Shown piece by piece: positions 1 through 12,529 of a stretch of DNA of 64,000 bases (position 1 is the first letter of the stretch; each line of letters opens with the position of its first letter). Source of the stretch: Coriaria nepalensis. Lineage: Eukaryota > Streptophyta > Magnoliopsida > Cucurbitales > Coriariaceae. Below the pieces are notes generated by a model. It was not told the DNA's origin, did not search any database, and worked only from the letters and a program-made list of their open reading frames with translations. The stretch covers positions 11,242,220 through 11,306,219 of the forward strand of contig CP114483.1 of the NCBI GenBank assembly GCA_027186245.1. Direction: 5' to 3'. The translations under genes and the position numbers were made by a program.

Positions 1-136
1 CACGACTTTCATGCATAACTTGCAAATGATCTATTGAAGAAAACTATGCATTTTTTTAGCCTTAAAGTCGTATTATTGCGTCTCTTTTAGTCATTAAATC
101 ATTCAAAATCACTTCGTACGAAATTCGCAGTTTAAA
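1..136 (+). repeat. Satellite monomer A (136 bp)
   Basis: A starts cacgactttcatgcataac, has a 7-T run (gcatttttttagcc) at about 48-60, and ends with aaattcgcagtttaaa. It is the shortest monomer; relative to B it lacks about 6 bp in the last third. Polymorphic sites used as markers across the array are ttttAgtc or ttttGgtc near 87, and cAcTTCGaACGAA, cActtcgTacgaa or cAGttcgtacg near 112-122. The cgTacg variant makes TTCGTACGAA, a perfect 10-bp palindrome. By eye A is roughly 80% identical to B in its first half and less in its second half. Confidence 0.95.
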
Positions 137-278
137 CATGACTTTCGTTCATAACTTGCCGTTGATCGATTCAAGGCAATAACGCATTTGTTTAGCCTTA
201 AAATTATGTCATTGAGTCTCTTGTAGTCATGAAATCATTCTAAATTAATCCGAACGAATTCTATTTTCGCTCTTCAAA
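137..278 (+). repeat. Satellite monomer B (142 bp)
   Basis: B starts catgactttcgtgcataac and is the least variable monomer in the array. It contains gttgatcgattcaagg, gcatttgtttagcctt, the segment cattgagtctcttgtagtc that supplies the right side of the chimeric monomers, and a gaattc site in ccgaacgaattctatt. Recurrent variants are cgaaGgaattc (EcoRI retained), cctAcaaac or cctTcaaac or ctcttcaaac at the end, and ttcGaggcaa in some units after 19 kb. Confidence 0.95.
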
Positions 279-421
279 CATGATTTTCTTACATAACTTG
301 TAATTAATCTATTGAAGACAAAAATGCATTCCCTTAGCCGTAAAAAGCATGTCATTCAGTATTTTCATGTCATTAAATTGCTTGAAAGCACATCGAACCA
401 ATTCTATGTTTGCATCTAAAA
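279..421 (+). repeat. Satellite monomer C (143 bp)
   Basis: C starts catgattttcttacataac and ends in a tract of four A's before the next A monomer. It is the most structured by haplotype. C-alpha: gacaaaaatgcattccc, tagccgtaaaaag, cagtattttc, acatcgaaccaattc, catctaaaa (as in this unit). C-beta: gacaacaatgcattcct, tagccttaaaaag, cacgtcgaaccaaatc, catttaaaa. C-gamma: cacgtcgacccaaatc with gtttccatttaaaa, which contains a SalI site (gtcgac). Hybrids of these occur and mark exchange points. Confidence 0.94.
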
Positions 422-1609
422 CACGACTTTCATGCATAACTTGCAAATGATCTATTGAAGAAAACTATGTATTTTTTTAGCCTTAAAGTCGTATTATTGC
501 GTCTCTTTTAGTCATTCAATCATTCAAAATCACTTCGAACGAAATTCGCAGTTTAAACATGACTTTCGTGCATAACTTGCCGTTGATCGATTCAAGGCAA
601 CAACGCATTTGTTTAGCCTTAAAATCATGTCATTGAGTCTCTTGTAGTCATGAAATCATTCTAAATTAATCCGAACGAATTCTATTTTCGCCCTTCAAAC
701 ATGATTTTCTTACATAACTTGCAATTAATCTATTGAAGACAACAATGCATTCCTTTAGCCTTAAAAAGCATGTCTTTCAGTCTTTTCATGTCATTAAATT
801 GTTTGGAAGCACGTCGAACCAAATCTATGTTTGCATTTAAAACACGACTTTCATGCATAACTTGCAAATGATCTATTGAAGTAAACTATGCATTTTTTTA
901 GCCTTAAAGTCGTATTATTGCGTCTCTTTTGGTCATTAAATCATTCAAAATCACTTCGAACGAAATTCGCAGTTTAAACATGACTTTCGTGCATAACTTG
1001 CCGTTGATCGATTCAAGGAAACAACGCATTTGTTTGGCCTTAAAATCATGTCATTGAGTCTCTTGTAGTCATGAAATCATTCTAAATTAATCCGAACGAA
1101 TTCTATTTTCGCTCTACAAACATGATTTTCTTACATAACTTGCAATTAATCTATTGAAGACAAAAATGCATTCCTTTAGCCTTAAAAAGCATGTCATTCA
1201 GTCTTTTCATGTCATTAAATTGTTTGAAAGCACGTCGAACCAATTCTATGTTTGCATTTAAAACACGATCTTCATGCATAACTTGCAAATGATCTATTGA
1301 AGAAAACTATGCATTTTTTTAGCCTTAAAGTCGTATTATTGCGTCTCTTTTAGTCATTAAATCATTCAAAATCAGTTCGTACGAAATTCGCAGTTTAAAC
1401 ATGACTTTCGTGCATAACTTTCCGTTGATCGATTCAAGGCAACAACGCATTTGTTTAGCCTTAAAATCATGTCATTGAGTCTCTTGTAGTCATGAAATCA
1501 TTCTAAATTAATCCAAACGAATTCTATTTTCGCTCTTCAAACATGATTTTCTTACATAACTTGTAATTAATCTATTGAAGACAAAAATGCATTCCCTTAG
1601 CCGTCAAAA

Positions 1610-3367
1610 GCATGTCATTCAGTATTTTCATGTCATTAAATTGTTTGAAAGCACATCGAACCAATTCTATGTTTGCATCTAAAACACGACTTTCATGCAT
1701 AACTTGCAAATGATCTATTGAAGAAAACTATGGATTTTTTTAGCCTTAAATTCGTATTATTGCGTCTCTTTTGGTCATTAAATCATTCAAAATCACTTCG
1801 AACGAAATTCGCAGTTTAAACATGACTTTCGTGCATAACTTGCCGTTGATCGATTCAAGGCAACAACGCATTTGTTTAGCCTTAAAATCATGTCATTGAG
1901 TCTCTTGTAGTCATGAAATCATTCTAAATTAATCCGAACGAATTCTATTTTCGCCCTTCAAACATGATTTTCTTACATAACTTGCAATTAATCTATTGAA
2001 GACAACAATGCATTCCTTTAGCCTTAAAAAGCATGTCTTTCAGTCTTTTCATGTCATTAAATTGTTTGGAAGCACGTCGAACCAAATCTATGTTTGCATT
2101 TAAATCACGACTTTCATGCATAACTTGCAAATGATCTATTGAAGAAAACTATGCATTTTTTTAGCCTTAAAGTCGTATTATTGCGTCTCTTTTGGTCATT
2201 AAATCATTCAAAATCACTTCGAACGAAATTCGCAGTTTAAACATGACTTTAGTGCATAACTTGCCGTTGATCGATTCAAGGCAACAACGCATTTGTTTAG
2301 CCTTAAAATCATGTCATTGAGTCTCTTGTAGTCATGAAATCATTCTAAATTAATCCGAACGAATTCTATTTTCGCCCTACAAACATGATTTTCTTACATA
2401 ACTTGCAATTAATCTATTGAAGACAACAATGCATTCCTTTAGCCTTAAAAAGCATGTCTTTCAGTCTTTTCATTTCATTAAATTGTTTGAAAGCACGTCG
2501 ACCCAAATCTATGTTTCCATTTAAAACACGACTTTCATGCATAACTTGCAAATGATCCATTGAAGAAAACTATGCATTTTTTTAGCCTTAAAGTCGTATT
2601 ATTGCGTCTCTTTTAGTCATTAAATCATTCAAAATCAGTTCGTACGAAATTCGCAATTTAAACATGACTTTCGTGCATAACTTGCCGTTGATCGATTCAA
2701 GGCAACAACGCATTTGTTTAGCCTTAAAATCATGTCATTGAGTCTCTTGTAGTCATGAATTCATTCTAAATTAATCCGAACGAATTCTATTTTCGCTCTT
2801 CAAACATGATTTTCTTACATGACTTGCAATTAATCTATTGAAGACAAAAATGCATTCCCTTAGCCGTAAAAAGCATGTCATTCAGTATTTTCATGTCATT
2901 AAATTGTTTGAAAGCACATCGAACCAATTCTATGTTTGCATCTAAAACACGACTTTCATGCATAACTTGCAAATGATCTATTGAAGAAAACTATGCATTT
3001 TTTTAGCCTTAAAGTCGTATTATTGCGTCTCTTTTGGTCATTAAATCATTCAAAATCACTTCGAACGAAATTCGCAGTTTAAACATGACTTTCGGGCATA
3101 ACTTGCCGTTGATCGATTCAAGGCAACAACGCATTTGTTTAGCCTTAAAATCATGTCATTGAGTCTCTTGTAGTCATGAAATCATTCTAAATTAATCCGA
3201 ACGAATTCTATTTTCGCCCTTCAAACATGATTTTCTTACATAACTTGCAATTAATCTATTGAAGACAACAATGCATTCCTTTAGCCTTAAAAAGCATGTC
3301 TTTCAGTCTTTTCATGTCATTAAATTGTTTGGAAGCACGTCGAACCAAATCTATGTTTGCATTTAAA
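1610..3367 (+). repeat. Segmental duplication, left copy (offset 6042 bp)
   Basis: About four units match 7652-9409 almost base for base. Shared rare markers: ctatggatttttttag at about 1731/7773, aaattcgtattatt, gactttagtgcat at about 2246/8288, tgaattcattc at about 2758/8800, and ttcgggcataac at about 3092/9134. One difference seen: acatgactt at 2817 versus acaagactt in the copy. The match fades left of 1610 (differences at 1557, 1562, 1607) and breaks at 3368/9410. Confidence 0.88.
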
Positions 3368-4420
3368 ACACGACTTTCATGCATAACTTGCAAATGATCC
3401 ATTGAAGAAAACTATGCATTTTTTTAGCCTTAAAGTCGTATTATTGCGTCTCTTTTAGTCACTAAATCATTCAAAATCACTTCCTACGAAATTCACAGTT
3501 TAAACATGACTTTCGTGCATAACTTGTCGTTGATCGATTCAAGGCAACAACGCATTTGTTTAGCCTTAAAATCATGTCATTGAGTCTCTTGTAGTCATGA
3601 AATCATTCTAAATTAATCCGAACGAATTCTATTTTCGCCCTTTAAACATGATTTTCTTACATAACTTGCAATTAATCTATTGAAGACAACAATGCATTCC
3701 TTTAGCCTTAAAAAGCATGTTTTTCAGTCTTTTCATGTCATTAAATTGTTTGGAAGCACGTCGAACCAAATCTATGTTTGCATTTAAAACACGACTTTCA
3801 TGCATAACTTGCAAATGATCCATTGAAGAAAACTATGCATTTTTTTAGCCTTAAAGTCGTATTATTGCGTCTCTTTTAGTTACTAAATCATTCAAAATCA
3901 CTTCCTACGAAATTCACAGTTTAAACAAGACTTTCGTGCATAACTTGTCGTTGATCGATTCAAGGCAACAACGCATTTGTTTAGCCTTAAAATCATGTCA
4001 TTGAGTCTCTTGTAGTCATGAAATCATTCTAAATTAATCCGAACGAATTCTATTTTCGCCCTTCAAACATGATTTTCTTACATAACTTGCAATTAATCTA
4101 TTGAAGACAACAATGCATTCCTTTAGCCTTAAAAAGCATGTCTTTCAGGCTTTTCATGTCATTAAATTGTTTGGAAGCACGTCGAACCAAATCTATGTTT
4201 GCATTTAAATCACGACTTTCATGCATAACTTGCAAATGATCTACTGAAGAAAACTATGCATTTTTTTAGCCTTAAAGTCGTATTATTGCGTCTCTTTTGG
4301 TCATTAAATCATTCAAAATCACTTCGAACGAAATTCGCAGTTTAAACATGACTTTAGTGCATAACTTGCCGTTGATCGATTCACGGCAACAACGGATTTG
4401 TTTAGCCTTAAAATCATGTC

Positions 4421-5924
4421 ATTGAGTCTCTTGTAGTCATGAAATCATTCTAAATTAATCCGAACGAATTCTATTTTCGCCCTACAAACATGATTTTCTT
4501 ACATAACTTGCAATTAATCTATTGAAGACAACAATGCATTCCTTTAGCCTTAAAAAGCATGTCTTTCAGTCTTTTCATTTCATTAAATTGTTTGAAAGCA
4601 CGTCGACCCAAATCTATGTTTCCATTTAAAACACGACTTTCATGCATAACTTGCAAATGATCCATTGAAGAAAACTATGCATTTTTTTAGCCTTAAAGTC
4701 GTATTATTGCGTCTCTTTTAGTCATTAAATCATTCAAAATCAGTTCGTACGAAATTCGCAATTTAAACATGACTTTCGTGCATAACTTGCCGTTGATCGA
4801 TTCAAGGCAACAACGCATTTGTTTAGCCTTAAAATCATGTCATTGAGTCTCTTGTAGTCATGAATTCATTCTAAATTAATCCGAACGAATTCTATTTTCG
4901 CTCTTCAAACATGATTTTCTTACATGACTTGCAATTAATCTATTGAAGACAAAAATGCATTCCCTTAGCCGTAAAAAGCATGTCATTCAGTATTTTCATG
5001 TCATTAAATTGTTTGAAAGCACATCGAACCAATTCTATGTTTGCATCTAAAACACGACTTTCATGCATAACTTGCAATGATCTATTGAAGAAAACTATGC
5101 ATTTTTTTAGCCTTAAAGTCGTATTATTGCGTCTCTTTTGGTCATTAAATCATTCAAAATCACTTCCTACGAAATTCACAGTTTAAACATGACTTTCGTG
5201 CATAACTTGTCGTTGATCGATTCAAGGCAACAACGCATTTGTTTAGCCTTAAAATCATGTCATTGAGTCTCTTGTAGTCATGAAATCATTCTAAATTAAT
5301 TCGAACGAATTCTATTTTCGCCCTTCGAACATGATTTTCTTACATAACTTGCAATTAATCTATTGAAGACAACAATGCATTCCTTTAGCCTTAAAAAGCA
5401 TGTCATTCAGTCTTTTCATGTCATTAAATTGTTTGAAAGCACATCGAACCAATTCTATGTTTGCATTTAAAACACGACTTTCATGCATAACTTGCAAATG
5501 ATCTATTGAAGAAAACTATGCATTTTTTTAGCCTTAAATTCGTTTTATTGCATCTCTTTTAGTCATTAAATTATTCAAAATCACTTCGAACGAAATTCGC
5601 AGTTTAAACATGACTTTCATGCATAACTTGCCGTTGATCGATTCAAGGCAACAACGCATTTGTTTAGCCTTAAAATCATGTCATTGAGTCTCTTGTAGTC
5701 ATGAAATCATTCTAAAATAATCCGAATGAATTCTATTTTCGCTCTTCAAACATGATTTTCTTACATAACTCGCAATTAATCTATTGAAGACAACAATGCA
5801 TTCCTTTAGCCTTAAAAAGCATGTCTTTCAGTCTTTTCATGTCATTAAATTGTTTGGAAGCACGTCGAACAAAATCTATGTTTGCATTTAAAACACGACT
5901 TTCATGCATAACTTGCAAATGATC
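4421..5924 (+). repeat. Segmental duplication, left copy (offset 5485 bp)
   Basis: This stretch matches 9906-11409. Both copies carry the diagnostic 1-bp deletion ttgcaatgatc (5075/10560), aattaattcgaacg, cccttcgaacatg, the taactcgcaatt variant and aaattcgttttattgcat. Differences seen: ctaaaataatcc at about 5714 versus ctaaattaatcc, and tttctgtc at about 11315. The left edge coincides with the A/B chimeric junction of the dimer at 9832. Left of that edge the match continues at an offset shorter by 285 bp (5200), showing that the dimer insertion separates the two copies. Confidence 0.86.
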
Positions 5925-6735
5925 AATTGAAGAAAACTATGCATTTTTTTAGCCTTAAAGTCGTATTATTGCGTCTCTTTTGGTCATTAAATCATTCAAA
6001 ATCACTTCGAACGAAATTCGCAGTTTAAACATGACTTTCGTGCATAACTTGTCGTTGATCGATTCAAGGCAACAACGCATTTGTTTAGCCTTAAAATCAT
6101 GTCATTGAGTCTCTTGTAGTCATGAAATCATTCTAAATTAATCCGAACGAATTCTATTTTCGCCCTTCAAACATGATTTTCTTACATAACTTGCAATTAA
6201 TCTATTGAAGACAACAATGCATTCCTTTAGCCTTAAAAAGCACGTCTTTCAGTCTTTTCATGTCATTAAATTGTTTGGAAGCACGTCGAACCAAATCTAT
6301 GTTTGCATTTAAATCACGACTTTCATGCATAACTTGCAAATGATCTACTGAAGAAAACTATGCATTTTTTTAGCCTTAAAGTCGTATTATTGCGTCTCTT
6401 TTGGTCATTAAATCATTCAAAATCACTTCGAACGAAATTCGCAGTTTAAACATGACTTTAGTGCATAACTTGCCGTTGATCGATTCACGGCAACAACGCA
6501 TTTGTTTAGCCTTAAAATCATGTCATTGAGTCTCTTGTAGTCATGAAATCATTCTAAATTAATCCGAACGAATTCTATTTTCGCCCTACAAACATGATTT
6601 TCTTACATAACTTGCAATTAATCTATTGAAGACAACAATGCATTCCTTTAGCCTTAAAAAGCATGTCTTTCAGTCTTTTCATTTCATTAAATTGTTTGAA
6701 AGCACGTCGACCCAAATCTATGTTTCCATTTAAAA

Positions 6736-7020
6736 CACGACTTTCATGCATAACTTGCAAATGATCCATTGAAGAAAACTATGCATTTTTTTAGCCTTAA
6801 AGTCGTATTATTGAGTCTCTTGTAGTCATGAAATCATTCTAAATTAATCCGAACGAATTCTATTTTCGCCCTACAAACATGATTTTCTTACATAACTTGC
6901 AATTAATCTATTGAAGACAACAATGCATTCCTTTAGCCTTAAAAAGCATGTCTTTCAGTCTTTTCATTTCATTAAATTGTTTGAAAGCACGTCGACCCAA
7001 ATCTATGTTTCCATTTAAAA
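6736..7020 (+). repeat. Type-1 dimer unit (chimeric A/B + C), 285 bp
   Basis: The A monomer runs to gtcgtattattg at about 6813 and continues directly as B (agtctcttgtagtcatg), omitting exactly 136 bp. The base after attg is A, the B-type base, so the switch lies at or before that position. Its C monomer is C-gamma (cgtcgacccaaatc, gtttccattt) with the tcatttcatt variant. Confidence 0.95.
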
Positions 7021-7305
7021 CACGACTTTCATGCATAACTTGCAAATGATCCATTGAAGAAAACTATGCATTTTTTTAGCCTTAAAGTCGTATTATTGAG
7101 TCTCTTGTAGTCATGAAATCATTCTAAATTAATCCGAACGAATTCTATTTTCGCCCTACAAACATGATTTTCTTACATAACTTGCAATTAATCTATTGAA
7201 GACAACAATGCATTCCTTTAGCCTTAAAAAGCATGTCTTTCAGTCTTTTCATTTCATTAAATTGTTTGAAAGCACATCGAACCAATTCTATGTTTGCATC
7301 TAAAA
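7021..7305 (+). repeat. Type-1 dimer unit, adjacent second copy
   Basis: Immediately follows another type-1 dimer and shares its junction (ttattgagtctcttgtag). Its C monomer begins like C-gamma (tcatttcatt) but ends like C-alpha (acatcgaaccaattc, catctaaaa), so a further exchange occurred inside C. It is the only place in the window where two dimers are directly adjacent. Confidence 0.95.
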
Positions 7306-9831
7306 CACGACTTTCATGCATAACTTGCAAATGATCCATTGAAGAAAACTATGCATTTTTTTAGCCTTAAAGTCGTATTATTGCGTCTCTTTTAGTCATT
7401 AAATCATTCAAAATCAGTTCGTACGAAATTCGCAATTTAAACATGACTTTCGTGCATAACTTGCCGTTGATCGATTCAAGGCAACAACGCATTTGTTTAG
7501 CCTTAAAATCATGTCATTGAGTCTCTTGTAGTCATGAAATCATTCTAAATTAATCCAAACGAATTCTATTTTCGCTCTTCAAACATGATTTTCTTACATG
7601 ACTTGCAATTAATCTATTGAAGACAAAAATGCATTCCCTTAGCCGTAAAAAGCATGTCATTCAGTATTTTCATGTCATTAAATTGTTTGAAAGCACATCG
7701 AACCAATTCTATGTTTGCATCTAAAACACGACTTTCATGCATAACTTGCAAATGATCTATTGAAGAAAACTATGGATTTTTTTAGCCTTAAATTCGTATT
7801 ATTGCGTCTCTTTTGGTCATTAAATCATTCAAAATCACTTCGAACGAAATTCGCAGTTTAAACATGACTTTCGTGCATAACTTGCCGTTGATCGATTCAA
7901 GGCAACAACGCATTTGTTTAGCCTTAAAATCATGTCATTGAGTCTCTTGTAGTCATGAAATCATTCTAAATTAATCCGAACGAATTCTATTTTCGCCCTT
8001 CAAACATGATTTTCTTACATAACTTGCAATTAATCTATTGAAGACAACAATGCATTCCTTTAGCCTTAAAAAGCATGTCTTTCAGTCTTTTCATGTCATT
8101 AAATTGTTTGGAAGCACGTCGAACCAAATCTATGTTTGCATTTAAATCACGACTTTCATGCATAACTTGCAAATGATCTATTGAAGAAAACTATGCATTT
8201 TTTTAGCCTTAAAGTCGTATTATTGCGTCTCTTTTGGTCATTAAATCATTCAAAATCACTTCGAACGAAATTCGCAGTTTAAACATGACTTTAGTGCATA
8301 ACTTGCCGTTGATCGATTCAAGGCAACAACGCATTTGTTTAGCCTTAAAATCATGTCATTGAGTCTCTTGTAGTCATGAAATCATTCTAAATTAATCCGA
8401 ACGAATTCTATTTTCGCCCTACAAACATGATTTTCTTACATAACTTGCAATTAATCTATTGAAGACAACAATGCATTCCTTTAGCCTTAAAAAGCATGTC
8501 TTTCAGTCTTTTCATTTCATTAAATTGTTTGAAAGCACGTCGACCCAAATCTATGTTTCCATTTAAAACACGACTTTCATGCATAACTTGCAAATGATCC
8601 ATTGAAGAAAACTATGCATTTTTTTAGCCTTAAAGTCGTATTATTGCGTCTCTTTTAGTCATTAAATCATTCAAAATCAGTTCGTACGAAATTCGCAATT
8701 TAAACATGACTTTCGTGCATAACTTGCCGTTGATCGATTCAAGGCAACAACGCATTTGTTTAGCCTTAAAATCATGTCATTGAGTCTCTTGTAGTCATGA
8801 ATTCATTCTAAATTAATCCGAACGAATTCTATTTTCGCTCTTCAAACATGATTTTCTTACAAGACTTGCAATTAATCTATTGAAGACAAAAATGCATTCC
8901 CTTAGCCGTAAAAAGCATGTCATTCAGTATTTTCATGTCATTAAATTGTTTGAAAGCACATCGAACCAATTCTATGTTTGCATCTAAAACACGACTTTCA
9001 TGCATAACTTGCAAATGATCTATTGAAGAAAACTATGCATTTTTTTAGCCTTAAAGTCGTATTATTGCGTCTCTTTTGGTCATTAAATCATTCAAAATCA
9101 CTTCGAACGAAATTCGCAGTTTAAACATGACTTTCGGGCATAACTTGCCGTTGATCGATTCAAGGCAACAACGCATTTGTTTAGCCTTAAAATCATGTCA
9201 TTGAGTCTCTTGTAGTCATGAAATCATTCTAAATTAATCCGAACGAATTCTATTTTCGCCCTTCAAACATGATTTTCTTACATAACTTGCAATTAATCTA
9301 TTGAAGACAACAATGCATTCCTTTAGCCTTAAAAAGCATGTCTTTCAGTCTTTTCATGTCATTAAATTGTTTGGAAGCACGTCGAACCAAATCTATGTTT
9401 GCATTTAAATCACGACTTTCATGCATAACTTGCAAATGATCTACTGAAGAAAACTATGCATTTTTTTAGCCTTAAAGTCGTATTATTGCGTCTCTTTTGG
9501 TCATTAAATCATTCAAAATCACTTCGAACGAAATTCGCAGTTTAAACATGACTTTAGTGCATAACTTGCCGTTGATCGATTCACGGCAACAACGCATTTG
9601 TTTAGCCTTAAAATCATGTCATTGAGTCTCTTGTAGTCATGAAATCATTCTAAATTAATCCGAACGAATTCTATTTTCGCCCTACAAACATGATTTTCTT
9701 ACATAACTTGCAATTAATCTATTGAAGACAACAATGCATTCCTTTAGCCTTAAAAAGCATGTCTTTCAGTCTTTTCATTTCATTAAATTGTTTGAAAGCA
9801 CGTCGACCCAAATCTATGTTTCCATTTAAAA
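7306..9831 (+). repeat. Block of 6 trimer units
   Basis: Six regular units, exactly 2526 bp. The units from about 7652 onward repeat 1610-3367 in the same order; the last unit (from 9411) has the taaatcacgac and gatctactgaag variants also found at 4207 and 6313. Confidence 0.95.
7652..9409 (+). repeat. Segmental duplication, right copy (offset 6042 bp)
   Basis: Right partner of 1610-3367. It retains the order of rare variants (tatggattt, tttagtgcat, tgaattcatt, ttcgggcat), which shows duplication of a multi-unit block rather than independent single-unit homogenisation. Confidence 0.88.
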
Positions 9832-10116
9832 CACGACTTTCATGCATAACTTGCAAATGATCCATTGAAGAAAACTATGCATTTTTTTAGCCTTAAAGTC
9901 GTATTATTGAGTCTCTTGTAGTCATGAAATCATTCTAAATTAATCCGAACGAATTCTATTTTCGCCCTACAAACATGATTTTCTTACATAACTTGCAATT
10001 AATCTATTGAAGACAACAATGCATTCCTTTAGCCTTAAAAAGCATGTCTTTCAGTCTTTTCATTTCATTAAATTGTTTGAAAGCACGTCGACCCAAATCT
10101 ATGTTTCCATTTAAAA
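9832..10116 (+). repeat. Type-1 dimer unit (third and last of this type)
   Basis: Chimeric junction ttattgagtctcttgtag at about 9905-9922, identical to those at 6736 and 7021, followed by a C-gamma monomer. It sits alone between trimers and is placed exactly at the left edge of the 5485-bp-offset duplication. Confidence 0.95.
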
Positions 10117-11409
10117 CACGACTTTCATGCATAACTTGCAAATGATCCATTGAAGAAAACTATGCATTTTTTTAGCCTTAAAGTCGTATTATTGCGTCTC
10201 TTTTAGTCATTAAATCATTCAAAATCAGTTCGTACGAAATTCGCAATTTAAACATGACTTTCGTGCATAACTTGCCGTTGATCGATTCAAGGCAACAACG
10301 CATTTGTTTAGCCTTAAAATCATGTCATTGAGTCTCTTGTAGTCATGAATTCATTCTAAATTAATCCGAACGAATTCTATTTTCGCTCTTCAAACATGAT
10401 TTTCTTACATGACTTGCAATTAATCTATTGAAGACAAAAATGCATTCCCTTAGCCGTAAAAAGCATGTCATTCAGTATTTTCATGTCATTAAATTGTTTG
10501 AAAGCACATCGAACCAATTCTATGTTTGCATCTAAAACACGACTTTCATGCATAACTTGCAATGATCTATTGAAGAAAACTATGCATTTTTTTAGCCTTA
10601 AAGTCGTATTATTGCGTCTCTTTTGGTCATTAAATCATTCAAAATCACTTCCTACGAAATTCACAGTTTAAACATGACTTTCGTGCATAACTTGTCGTTG
10701 ATCGATTCAAGGCAACAACGCATTTGTTTAGCCTTAAAATCATGTCATTGAGTCTCTTGTAGTCATGAAATCATTCTAAATTAATTCGAACGAATTCTAT
10801 TTTCGCCCTTCGAACATGATTTTCTTACATAACTTGCAATTAATCTATTGAAGACAACAATGCATTCCTTTAGCCTTAAAAAGCATGTCATTCAGTCTTT
10901 TCATGTCATTAAATTGTTTGAAAGCACATCGAACCAATTCTATGTTTGCATTTAAAACACGACTTTCATGCATAACTTGCAAATGATCTATTGAAGAAAA
11001 CTATGCATTTTTTTAGCCTTAAATTCGTTTTATTGCATCTCTTTTAGTCATTAAATTATTCAAAATCACTTCGAACGAAATTCGCAGTTTAAACATGACT
11101 TTCATGCATAACTTGCCGTTGATCGATTCAAGGCAACAACGCATTTGTTTAGCCTTAAAATCATGTCATTGAGTCTCTTGTAGTCATGAAATCATTCTAA
11201 ATTAATCCGAATGAATTCTATTTTCGCTCTTCAAACATGATTTTCTTACATAACTCGCAATTAATCTATTGAAGACAACAATGCATTCCTTTAGCCTTAA
11301 AAAGCATGTCTTTCTGTCTTTTCATGTCATTAAATTGTTTGGAAGCACGTCGAACAAAATCTATGTTTGCATTTAAAACACGACTTTCATGCATAACTTG
11401 CAAATGATC
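9906..11409 (+). repeat. Segmental duplication, right copy (offset 5485 bp)
   Basis: Right partner of 4421-5924. It carries the same 1-bp deletion at about 10560, so it contains the same 68-codon accidental open frame as the left copy. Confidence 0.86.
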
Positions 11410-12220
11410 TATTGAAGAAAACTATGCATTTTTTTAGCCTTAAAGTCGTATTATTACGTCTCTTTTGGTCATTAAATCATTCAAAATCACTTCGAACGAA
11501 ATTCGCAGTTTAAACATGACTTTCGTGCATAACTTGCCGTTGATCGATTCAAGGCAACAACGCATTTGTTTAGCCTTAAAATCATGTCATTGAGTCTCTT
11601 GTAGTCATGAAATCATTCTAAATTAATCCGAACGAATTCTATTTTCGCCATACAAACATGATTTTCTTACATAACTTGCAATTAATCTATTGAAGACAAC
11701 AATGCATTCCTTTAGCCTTAAAAAGCATGTCTTTCAGTCTTTTCACGTCATTAAATTGTTTGGAAGCACGTCGAACCAAATCTATGTTTGCATTTAAAAC
11801 ACGACTTTCATGCATAACTTGCAAATGATCTATTGAAGTAAACTATGCATTTTTTTAGCCTTAAAGTCGTATTATTGCGTCTCTTTTGGTCATTAAATCA
11901 TTCAAAATCACTTCGAACGAAATTCGCAGTTTAAACATGACTTTCGTGCATAACTTGCCGTTGATCGATTCAAGGAAACAACGCATTTGTTTGGCCTTAA
12001 AATCATGTCATTGAGTCTCTTGTAGTCATGAAATCATTCTAAATTAATCCGAAGGAATTCTATTCTCGCCCTACAAACATGATTTTCTTACATAACTTGC
12101 AATTAATCTATTGAAGACAACAATGCATTCCTTTAGCCTTAAAAAGCATGTCATTCAGTCTTTTCATGTCATTAAATTGTTTGAAAGCACGTCGACCCAA
12201 ATCTATGTTTCCATTTAAAA
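10117..12220 (+). repeat. Block of 5 trimer units
   Basis: Five units, 1 bp short through the deletion at about 10560. The unit starting near 11800 has gaagtaaactatg and aaggaaacaacgcatttgtttggcc, a pair of rare variants otherwise seen together at 843-1263, so sequence from the left end of the window recurs about 10.96 kb away. Confidence 0.94.
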
Positions 12221-12529
12221 CACGACTTTCATGCATAACTTGCAAATGATCTACTGAAGAAAACTATGCATTTTTTTAGCCTTAAAGTCGTATTATTGCG
12301 TCTCTTTTGGTCATTAAATCATTCAAAATCACTTCGAACGAAATTCGCAGTTTAAACATGACTTTAGTGCATAACTTGCCGTTGATCGATTCACGGCAAC
12401 AACGCATTTGTTTAGCCTTAAAATCATGTCATTGAGTCTCTTGTAGTCATGAAATCATTCTAAATTAATCCGAACGAATTCTATTTTCGCCCTACAAACA
12501 TGATTTTCTTACATAACTTGCAATTAATC

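Larger units (their letters stand above)
1..421 (+). repeat. Reference 421-bp HOR unit (monomers A-B-C)
   Basis: This first complete unit serves as the reference. It holds three monomers of 136, 142 and 143 bp that share a head motif (ca[ct]ga[ct]tttc followed by cataactt at about position 15), a central motif tttagcc[tg]taaa at about position 57, and a GTC..GTCAT..AAAT block near position 90. B carries the unit's single EcoRI site (gaattc), so most units should yield one 421-bp EcoRI fragment. No open frame persists across the unit. Confidence 0.97.
1..6735 (+). repeat. Block of 16 trimer units
   Basis: Sixteen consecutive A-B-C units. The block is 1 bp short of 16 x 421 because of a one-base deletion (ttgcaatgatc for ttgcaaatgatc) at about 5075. 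C-alpha, C-beta and C-gamma types are interspersed. Nothing other than satellite is present. Confidence 0.95.

Noticed and set aside
48..60. T7 tract in monomer A as a terminator or polymerase III stop
   Set aside because: It recurs in every unit with no adjacent hairpin or transcription unit, so it is simply part of the monomer.
4980..5186. 68-codon open frame on the + strand, repeated exactly at 10465-10671
   Set aside because: It exists only because the 1-bp deletion ttgcaatgatc removes an in-frame TGA present in other units; the second copy is part of a segmental duplication. It spans monomers C and A with no start signal or homology that I recognise.
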